From the NCBI GenBank assembly GCA_949290385.1, contig CASERY010000089.1, forward strand, positions 1 through 41,883: a stretch of DNA of 41,883 bases. The letters run 5' to 3'. This document shows, piece after piece, positions 21,567 to 29,901 of this stretch. This DNA is from an uncultured bacterium. Lineage in GTDB: Bacteria; Verrucomicrobiota; Lentisphaeria; Victivallales; UBA1829. The position numbers and the translations under genes were made by a program. The notes below the pieces were generated by a model. It was not told the DNA's origin, searched no databases, and saw only the letters and a program-made list of their open reading frames with translations. Position 1 is the first letter of the stretch. Each line of letters opens with the position of its first letter.

Positions 21567-22463
21567 TTAAAAATAAAGAATTTTGCCTGGTTCAGCATAC
21601 AGCATTTCTCCATTTCGTTCCAGAAACAGAGGCACCTCTGAGCGATTTTCCAAACATTCACTTGAAATAAGAGCATTGGAACAGCTTCTGCAGTATTCCC
21701 GAATTTCTCCCATTGATGCGTGCCAGATCTCCTGGTAAGAAGAAATATCCTGACAAAAAGATTCGAAATCAGGCCAATAGGACTATTTTCTATTAAGTTC
21801 GTAGCTCTAACCGCAGATCAGCAATACAGGCAGTTCCATACGACTGCGGAGAAGTTTCTCCTTATATAGGGCTAAATCTTCATTCCAGTGGACCGTTGCA
21901 CCCCAGCGAAAGTAATTTTCTGGGACACACATTTCATGGGAAACACCACATCGTGCATAACTGAAACCGCTGTCTGCCACACAATTCACCAGATCCTCTG
22001 TTACCTCATCAAATGGATAGGCAAAACCGCAGACGGTCTATCCACACAGATCTTCCAACATTTTCTTGTCATCCGTTATTTCACGGATGCAGCGGTCCGG
22101 ATCCAGGGAGAAAAGTTCTGTCAGATTGCTGTGATGTACTGAATGAGAAGCAACCTCATGTCCGGCGTATAACCCGGCCACTTCCTCTTTTCGGATAAAA
22201 AGACGATCATCCGAATTCAAACACCCTGAATTCAGATTGAATGTTCCTTTCAATCCATAGCGATTAAGAATCTCAACCATCTGTCGGTCATCTACCGGGC
22301 CGTCATCAAAACTGAAGCATACGGCAGCTTTTCGACCCTCCGGGTACAAAAATTTTAAAGGGAGCATCTTCTGTTTTTTCACTTTTCTCTGTGTTGCAGG
22401 AAATTCACGTGTTTTCGGCACAGGTCTTAATGCCGAATTCATCATCTTTTCTGTAATATACAT
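21567..22463 (-). CDS. Polysaccharide deacetylase (NodB-like) with three in-frame TAG codons
   Basis: Read to TAA 21567 the product is 298 residues. The N-terminal half has NodB motifs: AVCFSFDDGP (catalytic Asp and metal Asp) near residue 50 and HEVASHSVHH (metal histidines) near 107. TAG at 22038-22040 (residue 142) precedes GFAYPFDEV, the third motif. TAG at 21807-21809 (residue 219) and 21783-21785 (residue 227) flank SYELNRK. The C-terminal motif LLICGXSYELNRKXSYWPDF matches the GHSYEF/W...EEFC segment of this family, where X219 is normally His. The enzyme should remove N- or O-acetyl groups from an envelope or dietary glycan. No secretion signal is evident. The start is uncertain: ATG 22463 has no clear ribosome site and MLPLKFL further in is possible. 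Confidence 0.88.
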
Positions 22464-22727
22464 CAGCCAACCGGAATGTCAGGAAAATTTTCGGCATTTT
22501 TTCTTTTTCCCATAACAGCGCATCAAACACGGGAACTGATAAGGCCGAATGCGGCAGAAGAAAGAAATATCAATCTCAGAGGCACTCGTATCCCCTATGA
22601 GATTTTATTTCCCGCAATTCACAGAAGATGCCAGAAAGAATCTTTCATTCCGGGAAGACTTCTGTCTTTCCGGAAATACCAGCATCTTATAATAACGTTA
22701 TCCTCTTCTCCAGGCCCCTTGCATCCG

Positions 22728-23141
22728 TCAATGGTCTGAAACCTCAAAATCCAGCTGATGAATCTGAACGGAAGCATCCGCATAAAGACTGCGGAACTGC
22801 TGAATTTGATAAAGGGCATTTTCATTTACCTGCTGATCCAGCAGACGGATTGCCTCATCACAAAGAGAATCGGCAGAAGCAGATGCATCCGGACTGGATG
22901 CATCCACAATCACAAGAACAACCAGATTTGCAGTTCTACGGGGACTGTTTCCATACGTGGAAAACTCATGGCTCACAGTCACTGCAGGAAGCATCAGATC
23001 CGGCATAAATTCCTGTATTTTTTCAGGATCCATCCACGGAAGTCTGTAGCAATGAAACCTGGATGACTGTCCAAGCCTTTCCAGGGCAAAATCTACCAAT
23101 TCCTGTGTAGGGCAAATAAAATCTGTAACAGGGTCACTCAT
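22728..23141 (-). CDS. Small hypothetical protein (possible phage tail-terminator-like fold)
   Basis: The 137-residue protein (MSDPVTDFICPTQELVDFAL to QLDFEVSDH) starts at an ATG with AAGGAG about ten bases ahead. It has no in-frame TAG and ends in TGA. The pattern LVVLVIVDASSPDASASAD, then DEAIRLLDQQV, then a C-terminal beta strand (VQIHQLDFEV) is reminiscent of small phage tail-completion proteins. No other phage gene lies nearby, so that reading is weak and a lone domesticated or unrelated gene is equally possible. Confidence 0.6.
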   Translation of the reverse strand: MSDPVTDFICPTQELVDFALERLGQSSRFHCYRLPWMDPEKIQEFMPDLMLPAVTVSHEFSTYGNSPRRTANLVVLVIVDASSPDASASADSLCDEAIRLLDQQVNENALYQIQQFRSLYADASVQIHQLDFEVSDH

Positions 23142-23877
23142 ATCAGAAAATCTCCTTTTTTTTAAATCCGTATGTTTCCCATGTGTTCCATGAACTCTCA
23201 AATGGTTTCAGAGGACACCGACCTTTGCCGAAAGGGAAAATGCTGTACTTTTCCCCGGACTTGTTATGGAGAAACTCAGCGTCAAACAATGGATTAACTC
23301 CTCTTGTCTGTTCTCTTTAAAAAAGAATAACACTGCACGGCTTGGGGAAGCAGCTATTGCAAACAACTTGTCTGTTCTATCTGAAAAAGAATAACTGCTG
23401 ATTTATAAAAAGAGTGTTCTTCCTGACTGGACAGAAAAAAAGGAGAATGAGTGAAATGCGGATTCCGGCAGAAGGCAAAAGCGGCGCTCCAAGTTCTGAT
23501 CCCATGTGGGAACTGAATACTTGACAGGGAAATATTCATTTCTCTAAGGTTCCAGGCTTTTCAGCTCAGTTGTTCCATTTTCCCGTTTCAAAAAATATAT
23601 CGTTGAATTCTCTATTCCTTGCCTTCAAAGAAAAGGAATGAATACTGCACTTCTTCAGACAATATTCTGAAAAGAAAATATTACAGGGTTGTTCTTCCTT
23701 TTTCTGCTGCAGCACAATTGAAATATTCCCCCTCCCCTGAAAAGTCATTCTGATATCATCTGTAAACAATTGCCTGTATCCACCATCCCGGCTCTGCAGC
23801 GCAACTAAAATAGATCTTCAGAAAAAAGACAGATAAGAACAGAACGGTTCAATGTCATTCCTCCGACTACAGCATCA
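23142..23877. other. Gene-poor intergenic region with a direct repeat
   Basis: No gene is supported. The ORFs present have poor composition and no ribosome sites. A 29-base direct repeat occurs at 23303-23331 and 23367-23395 (listed separately). Confidence 0.45.
23303..23395. repeat. Pair of 29-base direct repeats
   Basis: CTTGTCTGTTCT, five variable bases, then AAAAAGAATAAC appears at 23303-23331 and at 23367-23395; the copies match at 26 of 29 positions and are 64 bases apart. It is probably a local duplication in non-coding DNA. Confidence 0.6.
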
Positions 23878-24771
23878 TCATTCATGTTTCCCCAGGAACC
23901 GCCTGCAGTATTCGGGGACCGGCCCCTCTGTCGGATCAGCCGGCAAATTAAAACTTGCCGACTCATATCTGCCGCACTCACGATACAGTTCTCCTGGAGT
24001 CTTCCCGAAATGTTGTTTCACAAAGGAGTTTAGATGAGAGGCATGCTTCATCCCAAGTTCTCCGGCAATTTCCTTCATACTCATAGAACTGGAACTCATC
24101 AGGAAAATCATCCGCTGAATTCTACGGCGGATCCGGTACTCTCCCGGTGAAATATGATACTGTTTCTGAAACGCCTGTCTGGCAGCATCCCGGTGAAGGC
24201 CGCATTCCCGGCTAATCTGAGCAAGAGGAAGACGGCATTCCAAGTCCTGGTCAATTAATCGGCGCATTTTTCCCACAGGATCCGGAACATACTCAGCTGG
24301 ATCCGCCAAATACCGTGCCAGCAGAGCATTCAGCAGGAAATCCGCTTTCAGAGCATCGCGTGGAAGAGCCGTCCGGAAAAGCTGTACAAGAGTCTGGCAC
24401 TGATTCCGGAGGACAGGCAGCTCCAAGTTGCTGATCCATACACAAGGTGGCAGTTCAAAACAGCAGTGATCCCGATTCAGAAAAAGGCCGTGTCCATCTG
24501 GACCATACTGAATCTCCGGGCAGTCAAATGCAATAACATAATTCTCCCGGTCGCTTCCATATTCAAAATCCACAGTCATCCCCGGCAGACCGATGGAAAG
24601 GAATGCCCCTTTCTCAGGCTCATAAATCCACCGGACCTTGCCATCCGGATAATAACATATACTGCGTTTCAGGCCTTTGACATTGAATGAAATACTCGTC
24701 TGACACTTGATCTGCCGGTAACGTTCCGGCTTCCGGAATACACCGGCATGAAGAATATGAGGCAGGTTCAT
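23878..24771 (-). CDS. AraC-family transcriptional regulator
   Basis: The 297-residue protein has an N-terminal ligand-sensing half (about residues 1-170, with MTVDFEYGSDRENYVIAFDC) and a C-terminal AraC/XylS double helix-turn-helix. The latter comprises LPLAQISRECGLHRDAARQAF (first HTH), EYRIRRRIQRMIFLM (linker helix) and SMKEIAGELGMKHASHLNSFVKQHFGKTPGELYR (second HTH with the family signature). ATG 24771 is preferred over an upstream TTG. It is divergent from the Gfo/Idh/MocA gene with about 200 bases between them, so it probably controls that gene and itself. No in-frame TAG; the stop is TGA. Confidence 0.9.
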   Translation of the reverse strand: MNLPHILHAGVFRKPERYRQIKCQTSISFNVKGLKRSICYYPDGKVRWIYEPEKGAFLSIGLPGMTVDFEYGSDRENYVIAFDCPEIQYGPDGHGLFLNRDHCCFELPPCVWISNLELPVLRNQCQTLVQLFRTALPRDALKADFLLNALLARYLADPAEYVPDPVGKMRRLIDQDLECRLPLAQISRECGLHRDAARQAFQKQYHISPGEYRIRRRIQRMIFLMSSSSMSMKEIAGELGMKHASHLNSFVKQHFGKTPGELYRECGRYESASFNLPADPTEGPVPEYCRRFLGKHE

Positions 24772-24977
24772 AGAAATCTGCAAATATATAATTTTTTTGT
24801 TTTTTCTGTAATTTATTCTGCTTGAATCCGGAATACAAGTCCAGCAAAATGTATTATAATAAATTTCAGGAAGAAGAACTCAGACTCTTTTTCAGGTAAT
24901 GGAACCGTCTACGAAGACAACTCCACCCCCAAAAGCAAAAATCCCGCTCATTCCGGAAGAAAGGTAAAGGTATTCAA

Positions 24978-26222
24978 ATGGGAATCAAAATGGGTCTTGT
25001 CGGTCTTGGAAGTTTTGGAGGAGCATTCGCTAAACTTTATAAAAGTCATCCGCTGGTAGATGCTATTGCTCTTTGTGATGCTCAGGAAGAAAAGCTCCGG
25101 TATTGGGCTGAAAATCCGGATATGCAAGACAAACTCAATCCGAAAGATCTCTATCTTTCTTTTGACGAAATCTGCAAATCCGACTGCGATGCACTGGTCA
25201 TTATCACTCAACCGTGGCTCCATGCGCCCCAGTGCATTCAGGCTATGGAATCTGGTAAAGATGTCTATTCCGCAGTACCGCTTATCAGTCTGCCGGATTT
25301 CGACGAAACACTCGACTGGTGCCAGAAAATCATTGACACAACTGAACGTACAGGCAAACATTACATGCTGGGAGAGACAACTTACTACCGTCCACAGACC
25401 ATGTTCTGCCGTCAGAAAGCTGCCCAGGGAAAATTTGGGGACTTTGTCTATGCTGCGGCAGAATACGTTCACGACGTGGACTGCTAGACTTGTTCCCTGC
25501 GAGCTGTAAACCGCAGCAGAAAACAAGGCGTCATTGGTTCTCAGTAGGAGGCTTTCTTCCAGAAATATGTTGACCGAGGCATTAAAGGCAGTCCAATGAA
25601 TTACCCGACCCATTCTGTCTCGGGTCCATTGAGTGTCATGAACTGCCGGCCGGTGAAGGTTTCCGCTTACGGATACCGCAACCGGAATCATGATGATTTT
25701 TTTAAAAACATGGAATTTTCCAATGTCATTGCTCTGTTCCAAATGGAAAATGGTGCGGCTGTCCGCATTGCAGAAGCACGAGAGATGCAGGGAAACATCG
25801 GTTGCGATCATGAAGACTTTCGGATCTTCGGAACCCGTGGAAGTTATTCCTGCCTATGCTGGAGAGACAATGGTCGTATCATGCCGGATGGAGAAGTCAA
25901 ACCTTATCAGGAAGTCCAGTATACCGAAAATGAACTCCGCGTAGAAAAACTTCCACAGGAAGTTGCAGATGCTTTCAATCGAATTCTGAACAAAAATGCA
26001 AAACCCGGAGATGATTTCATCCCATCCGGCCATGGAGGATCTCATCCATATCTGGTCCATGAATTTGTCTCATCAGTCGCAGAAAACCGCACACCTGCAA
26101 TCACTGCACGGCATGCGGCAACCTACATGGCGATGGGGGCTGCCGCTCATAAATCTGCCATGAAAGACGGAGAAATCGTGGAAGTAACTGATTTCGGATA
26201 CGCCTCTAAAGCATCATGCTGA
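24978..26222 (+). CDS. Gfo/Idh/MocA-family oxidoreductase with two in-frame TAG codons
   Basis: The gene encodes 414 residues when TAG at 25485-25487 (residue 170) and 25545-25547 (residue 190) are read as sense. The N-terminal Rossmann fold carries GLVGLGSFGGAF (GxGxxG), DALVIITQPWLHAPQC and GKDVYSAVPL in place of the common EKP motif. The first TAG follows the sheet strand AAAEYVHDVDC; the C-terminal sheet domain resumes with SPMNYPTHSVSGPLSVM, whose His is a usual active-site residue, VSAYGYRN and a terminal helix (HAATYMAMGAAAHKSA). The enzyme should oxidise or reduce a sugar or sugar-like ring with NAD(P). AAAGG lies before the ATG. Only read-through joins the cofactor and substrate domains. 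A likely target of the adjacent AraC regulator. Confidence 0.93.
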
Positions 26223-26226
26223 AAAT

Positions 26227-26259
26227 GGACTGCCGGACTGTATTCTTCAGGCAGTCCGG
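26227..26259 (+). terminator. Possible terminator or stem-loop after the oxidoreductase gene
   Basis: Two overlapping stems are possible: GGACTGCC/GGCAGTCC (26227-26234 with 26250-26257) and CCGGACTG/CAGTCCGG (26233-26240 with 26252-26259). It starts five bases after the TGA. The following sequence has few consecutive T, so it may protect the 3' end rather than terminate. Confidence 0.45.
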
Positions 26260-26488
26260 TATTCCTTCAAACGCTCATTTTTTTCCGGCAGCAACTCTGT
26301 TTTTTCCTCTTTTCAGATATGGTTTCTTCAGGCAAAACCATTCTTATCAGAAAAACAGTTTTAGCGGGAAGCATAAGGAATAAGGATTGACAGCCGTCAG
26401 CCTGTTCAATGTGCTGTTCCATAGGCAAAGAAACTTTGGAGTCCAGTCCAGACGCGGCTTCTCAGGGAAAGCATTTTTTTCTTCTTTT

Positions 26489-26782
26489 TCAAAAAAATTT
26501 TTCACGCCATAAGCGAAATAATGTGCGAACCTCAGACAAATCTATCCAAACGACTGCCGCTCCGGCAGATACAGATGTCTCCTGTGCAATTGAGCATAAA
26601 TCGTCAAAGAAAAAGGAATCCTGGCACGTTAGACCGCCCTGTCCAAAGATATTTCCGCACAAGCTTTCCCATGCAGCATTCCCCTGAATATCAAGGTTTT
26701 TTGCATTCCCTATCAAAGTATCCTGAAACAAATTTTCCTGCACAGTTTCCATAAAATGTATTTTCATTTCTGTGCTCTGCAT
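26489..26782 (-). CDS. Doubtful small ORF
   Basis: A 97-residue frame from an ATG with GGAAAAG (and GGAGG further up) ahead of it to TGA. It has a plausible amino-acid mix (for example SVSAGAAVVWIDLSEV) but no recognised motif and no conserved neighbour. It could be a small gene or chance. Confidence 0.25.
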   Translation of the reverse strand: MQSTEMKIHFMETVQENLFQDTLIGNAKNLDIQGNAAWESLCGNIFGQGGLTCQDSFFFDDLCSIAQETSVSAGAAVVWIDLSEVRTLFRLWREKFF

Positions 26783-27345
26783 ATCTTTTCCAATGCCTCC
26801 ACATCTGAAATAACTGGTTCAAAGAATGACTCCGCCTGTTTCCTTTATTAAAACAAGCGTCAAATCTTTTTTTTCTTCCAGTTCTTCTCCCCAAAACGTG
26901 GATCCATCAAGTATTGACAGCCAAATAGAAGTGGATATTCTTTACCGCAGAAAGCCATAGCAGGGAATGAAAAGCGATCCAGGGGTCAGGTAAGATGAAA
27001 ATCATTCCATCCCATAGCGGAATTAAAAGGGAATCAGAAAGAAAGCGCTCTGCATTCAAAGGCAGAAGAACCTGTAAATAAAGACTTATGTCTTCAAGCG
27101 GGAATTACTCTGCCGGAGATTGATTGACCTGTAAAAGCACATATCCCTTACGGAAACATTGGGTTTCTATCGGTCAAATTTTTTGAGATTCATTACATCC
27201 TTTAAAAGGACATATCCTCCGATTCTCTCCATCCTGCCCCCTCTCCTTGTCGCCTTTTCCGATCCCATCTCTTTATTAGAAAATACGGATTCCGGTCAAC
27301 AGTGCCCTGTAAATTTTCTGCCAGTTCAAAGCTGTGCCACAAATG

Positions 27346-27552
27346 TTACTGCAGTTTTTCGGCCCAGTCCAAATCGATGCCATCCAGAGAATTGACAGGG
27401 ATTTCGGGATCGCTTCCAGGGGAGTAAAAGACAAATTCCCCGATTTTTCCACTCCGTCCGACATGGAACGACGGGGTAAGGTAATCCTGATCCTCATTGC
27501 AGTTCCGGGGCAGCACCGAGTCTGCTTCAGAATTCAGCATTTCAATCATCAT
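27346..27552 (-). CDS. Possible small protein behind a strong ribosome-binding site
   Basis: The 68-residue frame starts with two ATG codons (27552, 27549) right behind CGGAGG and ends in TAA. Its first ATG overlaps the TGA of an upstream frame (ATGA), a typical coupled pair. Sequence includes YLTPSFHVGRSGKIGEFVFY and SPGSDPEIPVNSLDGID; the FVFYSPG part is loosely like the C-terminus of pseudopilins, but this is too weak for a call. Function unknown. Confidence 0.4.
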   Translation of the reverse strand: MMIEMLNSEADSVLPRNCNEDQDYLTPSFHVGRSGKIGEFVFYSPGSDPEIPVNSLDGIDLDWAEKLQ

Positions 27553-27869
27553 CGGCCTCCGTTTCTTTCCAAGATAATTAAAATTTGACTGCGATTTTCA
27601 AGTGGAATCTACAATCCGTACTTACTTTTATAAGATACTTCAGGATCAATCTTTTTCAAGTATTCCAGGGGAAGCTCTCCGGAAAATCTTTTTCCGTCTG
27701 GAATACCACAGTAGAACAAAACAGGTTTACAGGGTATCCCTGCATAAAAGAAAAATCTTTTTGATTTCGGCTGATTCCGGGAAAGCAGTTTTTCCCCTGT
27801 CTGCAAATATTGCTCCGCAATTTTACAGACTATTGAATTGGAGGAACTCAAAAAAAGGCATGTTCCTGC
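27549..27869 (-). pseudogene. Possible small gene or remnant coupled to 27346-27552, with one TAG
   Basis: Open between TGA at 27870 and TGA at 27549, crossing TAG at 27609-27611. It reads protein-like at its end (GELPLEYLKKIDPEVSYKSK, then X, then IPLENRSQILIILERN) but no ATG start exists; only TTG or GTC-like options remain. It may be the 3' remnant of a decayed gene or a gene with an unusual start. Not counted among the firm TAG genes. Confidence 0.25.
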
Positions 27870-27986
27870 TCACATCAGGACAAAACACCTCCGGGGAAAA
27901 ATGGAAAGATATATTCTTCCATCCAAAGGCTCCTGATACATCTTTCCCGGGATCAGTGTAAAAACAGACTTCCGGCGGGATTTATT

Positions 27987-29237
27987 TTACCGACACGAAG
28001 TTTCTCTCTGAAATTCTGCGCTTTCATCTCTGGCATTCTTCTGTGCTGCATCTTTTTCATCCTGGGAAACTTCATTCAAAAAATCCACCATGCCCTTTTC
28101 ATGATCCCATTTGAATACGGGGAATGCGCTTTCATCATTGAAAATCATCATAACCATGCCTTGGTCATTCTGATAGATCTGAACAGAATGGCTTCTGCAG
28201 TGCGATAAAAGACGTCTGACTAACTGATATTTCTTTATTTTCAATTCACATTGTCTGCAGTTTGCATTTGCTACCAAGACATCCTCGCAAAGGACAGATT
28301 TCAAAGGTCTGCTACACACTTCCCGGACACAACCTTCACAAGGTTCCGCTGAAGCATCCGAACACACCGGGCATTGCTTTCTGAATGAATAACTTTTCAG
28401 GATCATTCTCTTGCACGCATTGCATATTGGCGATTCTGCGAGATTCATCTGCTGAACAGCCGGACATGCCACGGGACCGTAGACACTCCCCAAGGCCCTC
28501 ATTGCCTCGATATAAGGACACCGTTCCGCATACAGGAAGCAAAGATCATCCGTTCTTTTATTCAAGTCCGTAAAAACTGCCTGGCGCCAGGCAGGATATT
28601 TCAAAAATGCCATCTCCGGATTTATCTGCAAATAAGGCGCATTCCATGTTATTTCCGGGAACTCATCCTCATCCTTGAACTGGATAATAATGTCTCCATT
28701 CTCTTCAAAAACGGACATTGAATCAACTCCGCAACATTCCTGCAACTGCATCAGCAAGGCAAACTTTATCAACATCTCTGTGCAAGTGTCACAGGCGGCA
28801 AATGCGGTTCCGGACTCACTGCTGCTGATTTCCTTTAATGGAGCGTCATTTGCTTTCTTTATACATTCTGCACACGGCTTCGGCATACTGGAACATTCCG
28901 GACACTCTTTTCTGAAAGGCGCCTTATTTATCAATGCTTTTTTACACGAATCACAAAAAGGCGTATCTGCAAGCGTCATCTCCTGAATCATCCGGGAAAA
29001 TGCCAAACCTTGCCGTCCTTCCGGCGAAGCCTCTGCCAAAGTAAAGCACTTTTCTTCAGGAATGCAGACAACGCTGTCGGAAGACTCACGCACCTCTACA
29101 ACTTTTTTTTCTGATCCTCCTCCTAAAGAAACATAGACACACCCTGCCGAAAACAGCAGAGAAAGCACAAGAATTATATACGCAGCAGGATACCCCAAAA
29201 GATGAAAAAAAACTTGACCCGGCAATCTTGTTTTCAT
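27987..29237 (-). CDS. Cysteine-rich envelope protein with an internal duplication (putative lipoprotein)
   Basis: The 416-residue protein has an N-terminal hydrophobic segment ending LLFSAGC, which fits a lipoprotein signal or membrane anchor. The rest consists of two copies of a module of about 170-190 residues. Copy 1 has TPFCDSCKKALINKAPFRKE then CPECSSMPKPCAECIKK, CDTCTEMLIKFALLMQL and IIIQFKDEDEFPEITW. Copy 2 has SPICNACKRMILKSYSFRKQ then CPVCSDASAEPCEGCVREVC, CRQCELKIKKYQLVRRL and MMIFNDESAFPVFKW. The ordered CxxC pairs suggest zinc-ribbon or disulphide-rich folds outside the cytoplasm. I know no named family. It ends in TAA and has no in-frame TAG. Confidence 0.75.
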   Translation of the reverse strand: MKTRLPGQVFFHLLGYPAAYIILVLSLLFSAGCVYVSLGGGSEKKVVEVRESSDSVVCIPEEKCFTLAEASPEGRQGLAFSRMIQEMTLADTPFCDSCKKALINKAPFRKECPECSSMPKPCAECIKKANDAPLKEISSSESGTAFAACDTCTEMLIKFALLMQLQECCGVDSMSVFEENGDIIIQFKDEDEFPEITWNAPYLQINPEMAFLKYPAWRQAVFTDLNKRTDDLCFLYAERCPYIEAMRALGSVYGPVACPAVQQMNLAESPICNACKRMILKSYSFRKQCPVCSDASAEPCEGCVREVCSRPLKSVLCEDVLVANANCRQCELKIKKYQLVRRLLSHCRSHSVQIYQNDQGMVMMIFNDESAFPVFKWDHEKGMVDFLNEVSQDEKDAAQKNARDESAEFQRETSCR

Positions 29238-29532
29238 GCTTATCTCCTTTTTTTAAAAAAACATTTATCCAGTTTGAACTCTTCTGCAGATCAATATTTG
29301 TTGAAAGAGTTCACAGACAATATAAAACATGATCAGGAATATTTCAAAAATATCTTTTTAATTGGACCGACTCCTCCAGCTGAGTCTTCTTCCTAAAGGT
29401 ATACGGGTCCTCCCATCCAGGAGTAAATTTCTTTACGCAAATCCCCAGCCAGACATCTTCCCTGCAGAAACCATATTCATTCTTCAGGTTGTATTCTTCA
29501 CATTTTAATCATTCCCCAATCCTCTATTATAG

Positions 29533-29579
29533 AAAAAAATCCATGCTGATCCTCCAGTCTGCAACTGGATCAGCATGGA
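29533..29579 (-). terminator. Strong terminator, probably of the galK transcript
   Basis: Outer stem of 11 perfect pairs (29540-29550 with 29569-29579), inner stem of five pairs (29554-29558 with 29564-29568) after a three-base bulge, loop of five, then seven T on the minus strand (29533-29539). It lies about 320 bases after the galK stop. Confidence 0.85.
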
Positions 29580-29766
29580 CTGTATACAGTTCATTTCCAT
29601 CAATCCCCCCTCCCTATTGGCACAAAGAAAAAACATGGAAGCGGCCCCCGTCCCTCCCTCCAGGACTGACGCCCTTTTCCAATTTGTCCAATGCAATCCA
29701 ACCTAGTCTAATCTAATAGATCATGGTGCCGGACTGCATCCAAGACTGACACATTATCCCATCCAC

Positions 29767-29783
29767 CAGGTGGTCTCCACCTG
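29767..29783. repeat. Perfect seven-base inverted repeat
   Basis: CAGGTGG and CCACCTG are separated by three bases, forming a tight hairpin 120 bases downstream of galK on its strand. It may be a processing or stability element. Confidence 0.4.
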
Positions 29784-29901
29784 TGAGAAAATCTGTACTG
29801 TCCTCCCATCAAGCGCCATCTCAGACGGTATCAAGAAGATCTGATCTCCGTGTTTCAGGAACAATTTGTGCAGACTTTCTTCCCTGTGCTTTCCGGAAAA
29901 T

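Larger units (their letters stand above)
26223..27345. other. Gene-poor region, possibly decayed
   Basis: Apart from one doubtful minus-strand ORF (26489-26782) no gene can be supported in about 1.1 kb. Frames are short and composition is like the other intergenic stretches. Recognisable remnants of known genes were not found. Confidence 0.4.
29238..29901. other. Intergenic region 3' of galK with hairpins and G-rich tracts
   Basis: No protein gene is supported. On the minus strand, downstream of galK, it contains in order a palindrome CAGGTGG/CCACCTG (29767-29783), a five-base-period degenerate tract (about 29690-29720), G-rich runs (29600-29665) and a strong terminator (29533-29579). It could be a long 3' UTR or a small RNA. 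Confidence 0.4.

Noticed and set aside
22728..23141. Prophage remnant based on a tail-terminator-like small protein
   Set aside because: No integrase, portal, capsid, terminase or other tail gene is nearby, and the resemblance is limited to a general strand-helix pattern.
24948..25811. Minus-strand ORF of 287 codons
   Set aside because: Antisense to the Gfo/Idh/MocA gene, whose motifs and length are clear. It exists because that strand happens to lack stops there.
29580..29901. RNase P, tmRNA or SRP RNA in the structured region after galK
   Set aside because: The conserved cores of these RNAs (for example the GAGGAAAGTCCGG region of RNase P) are absent; only loose resemblance was found.
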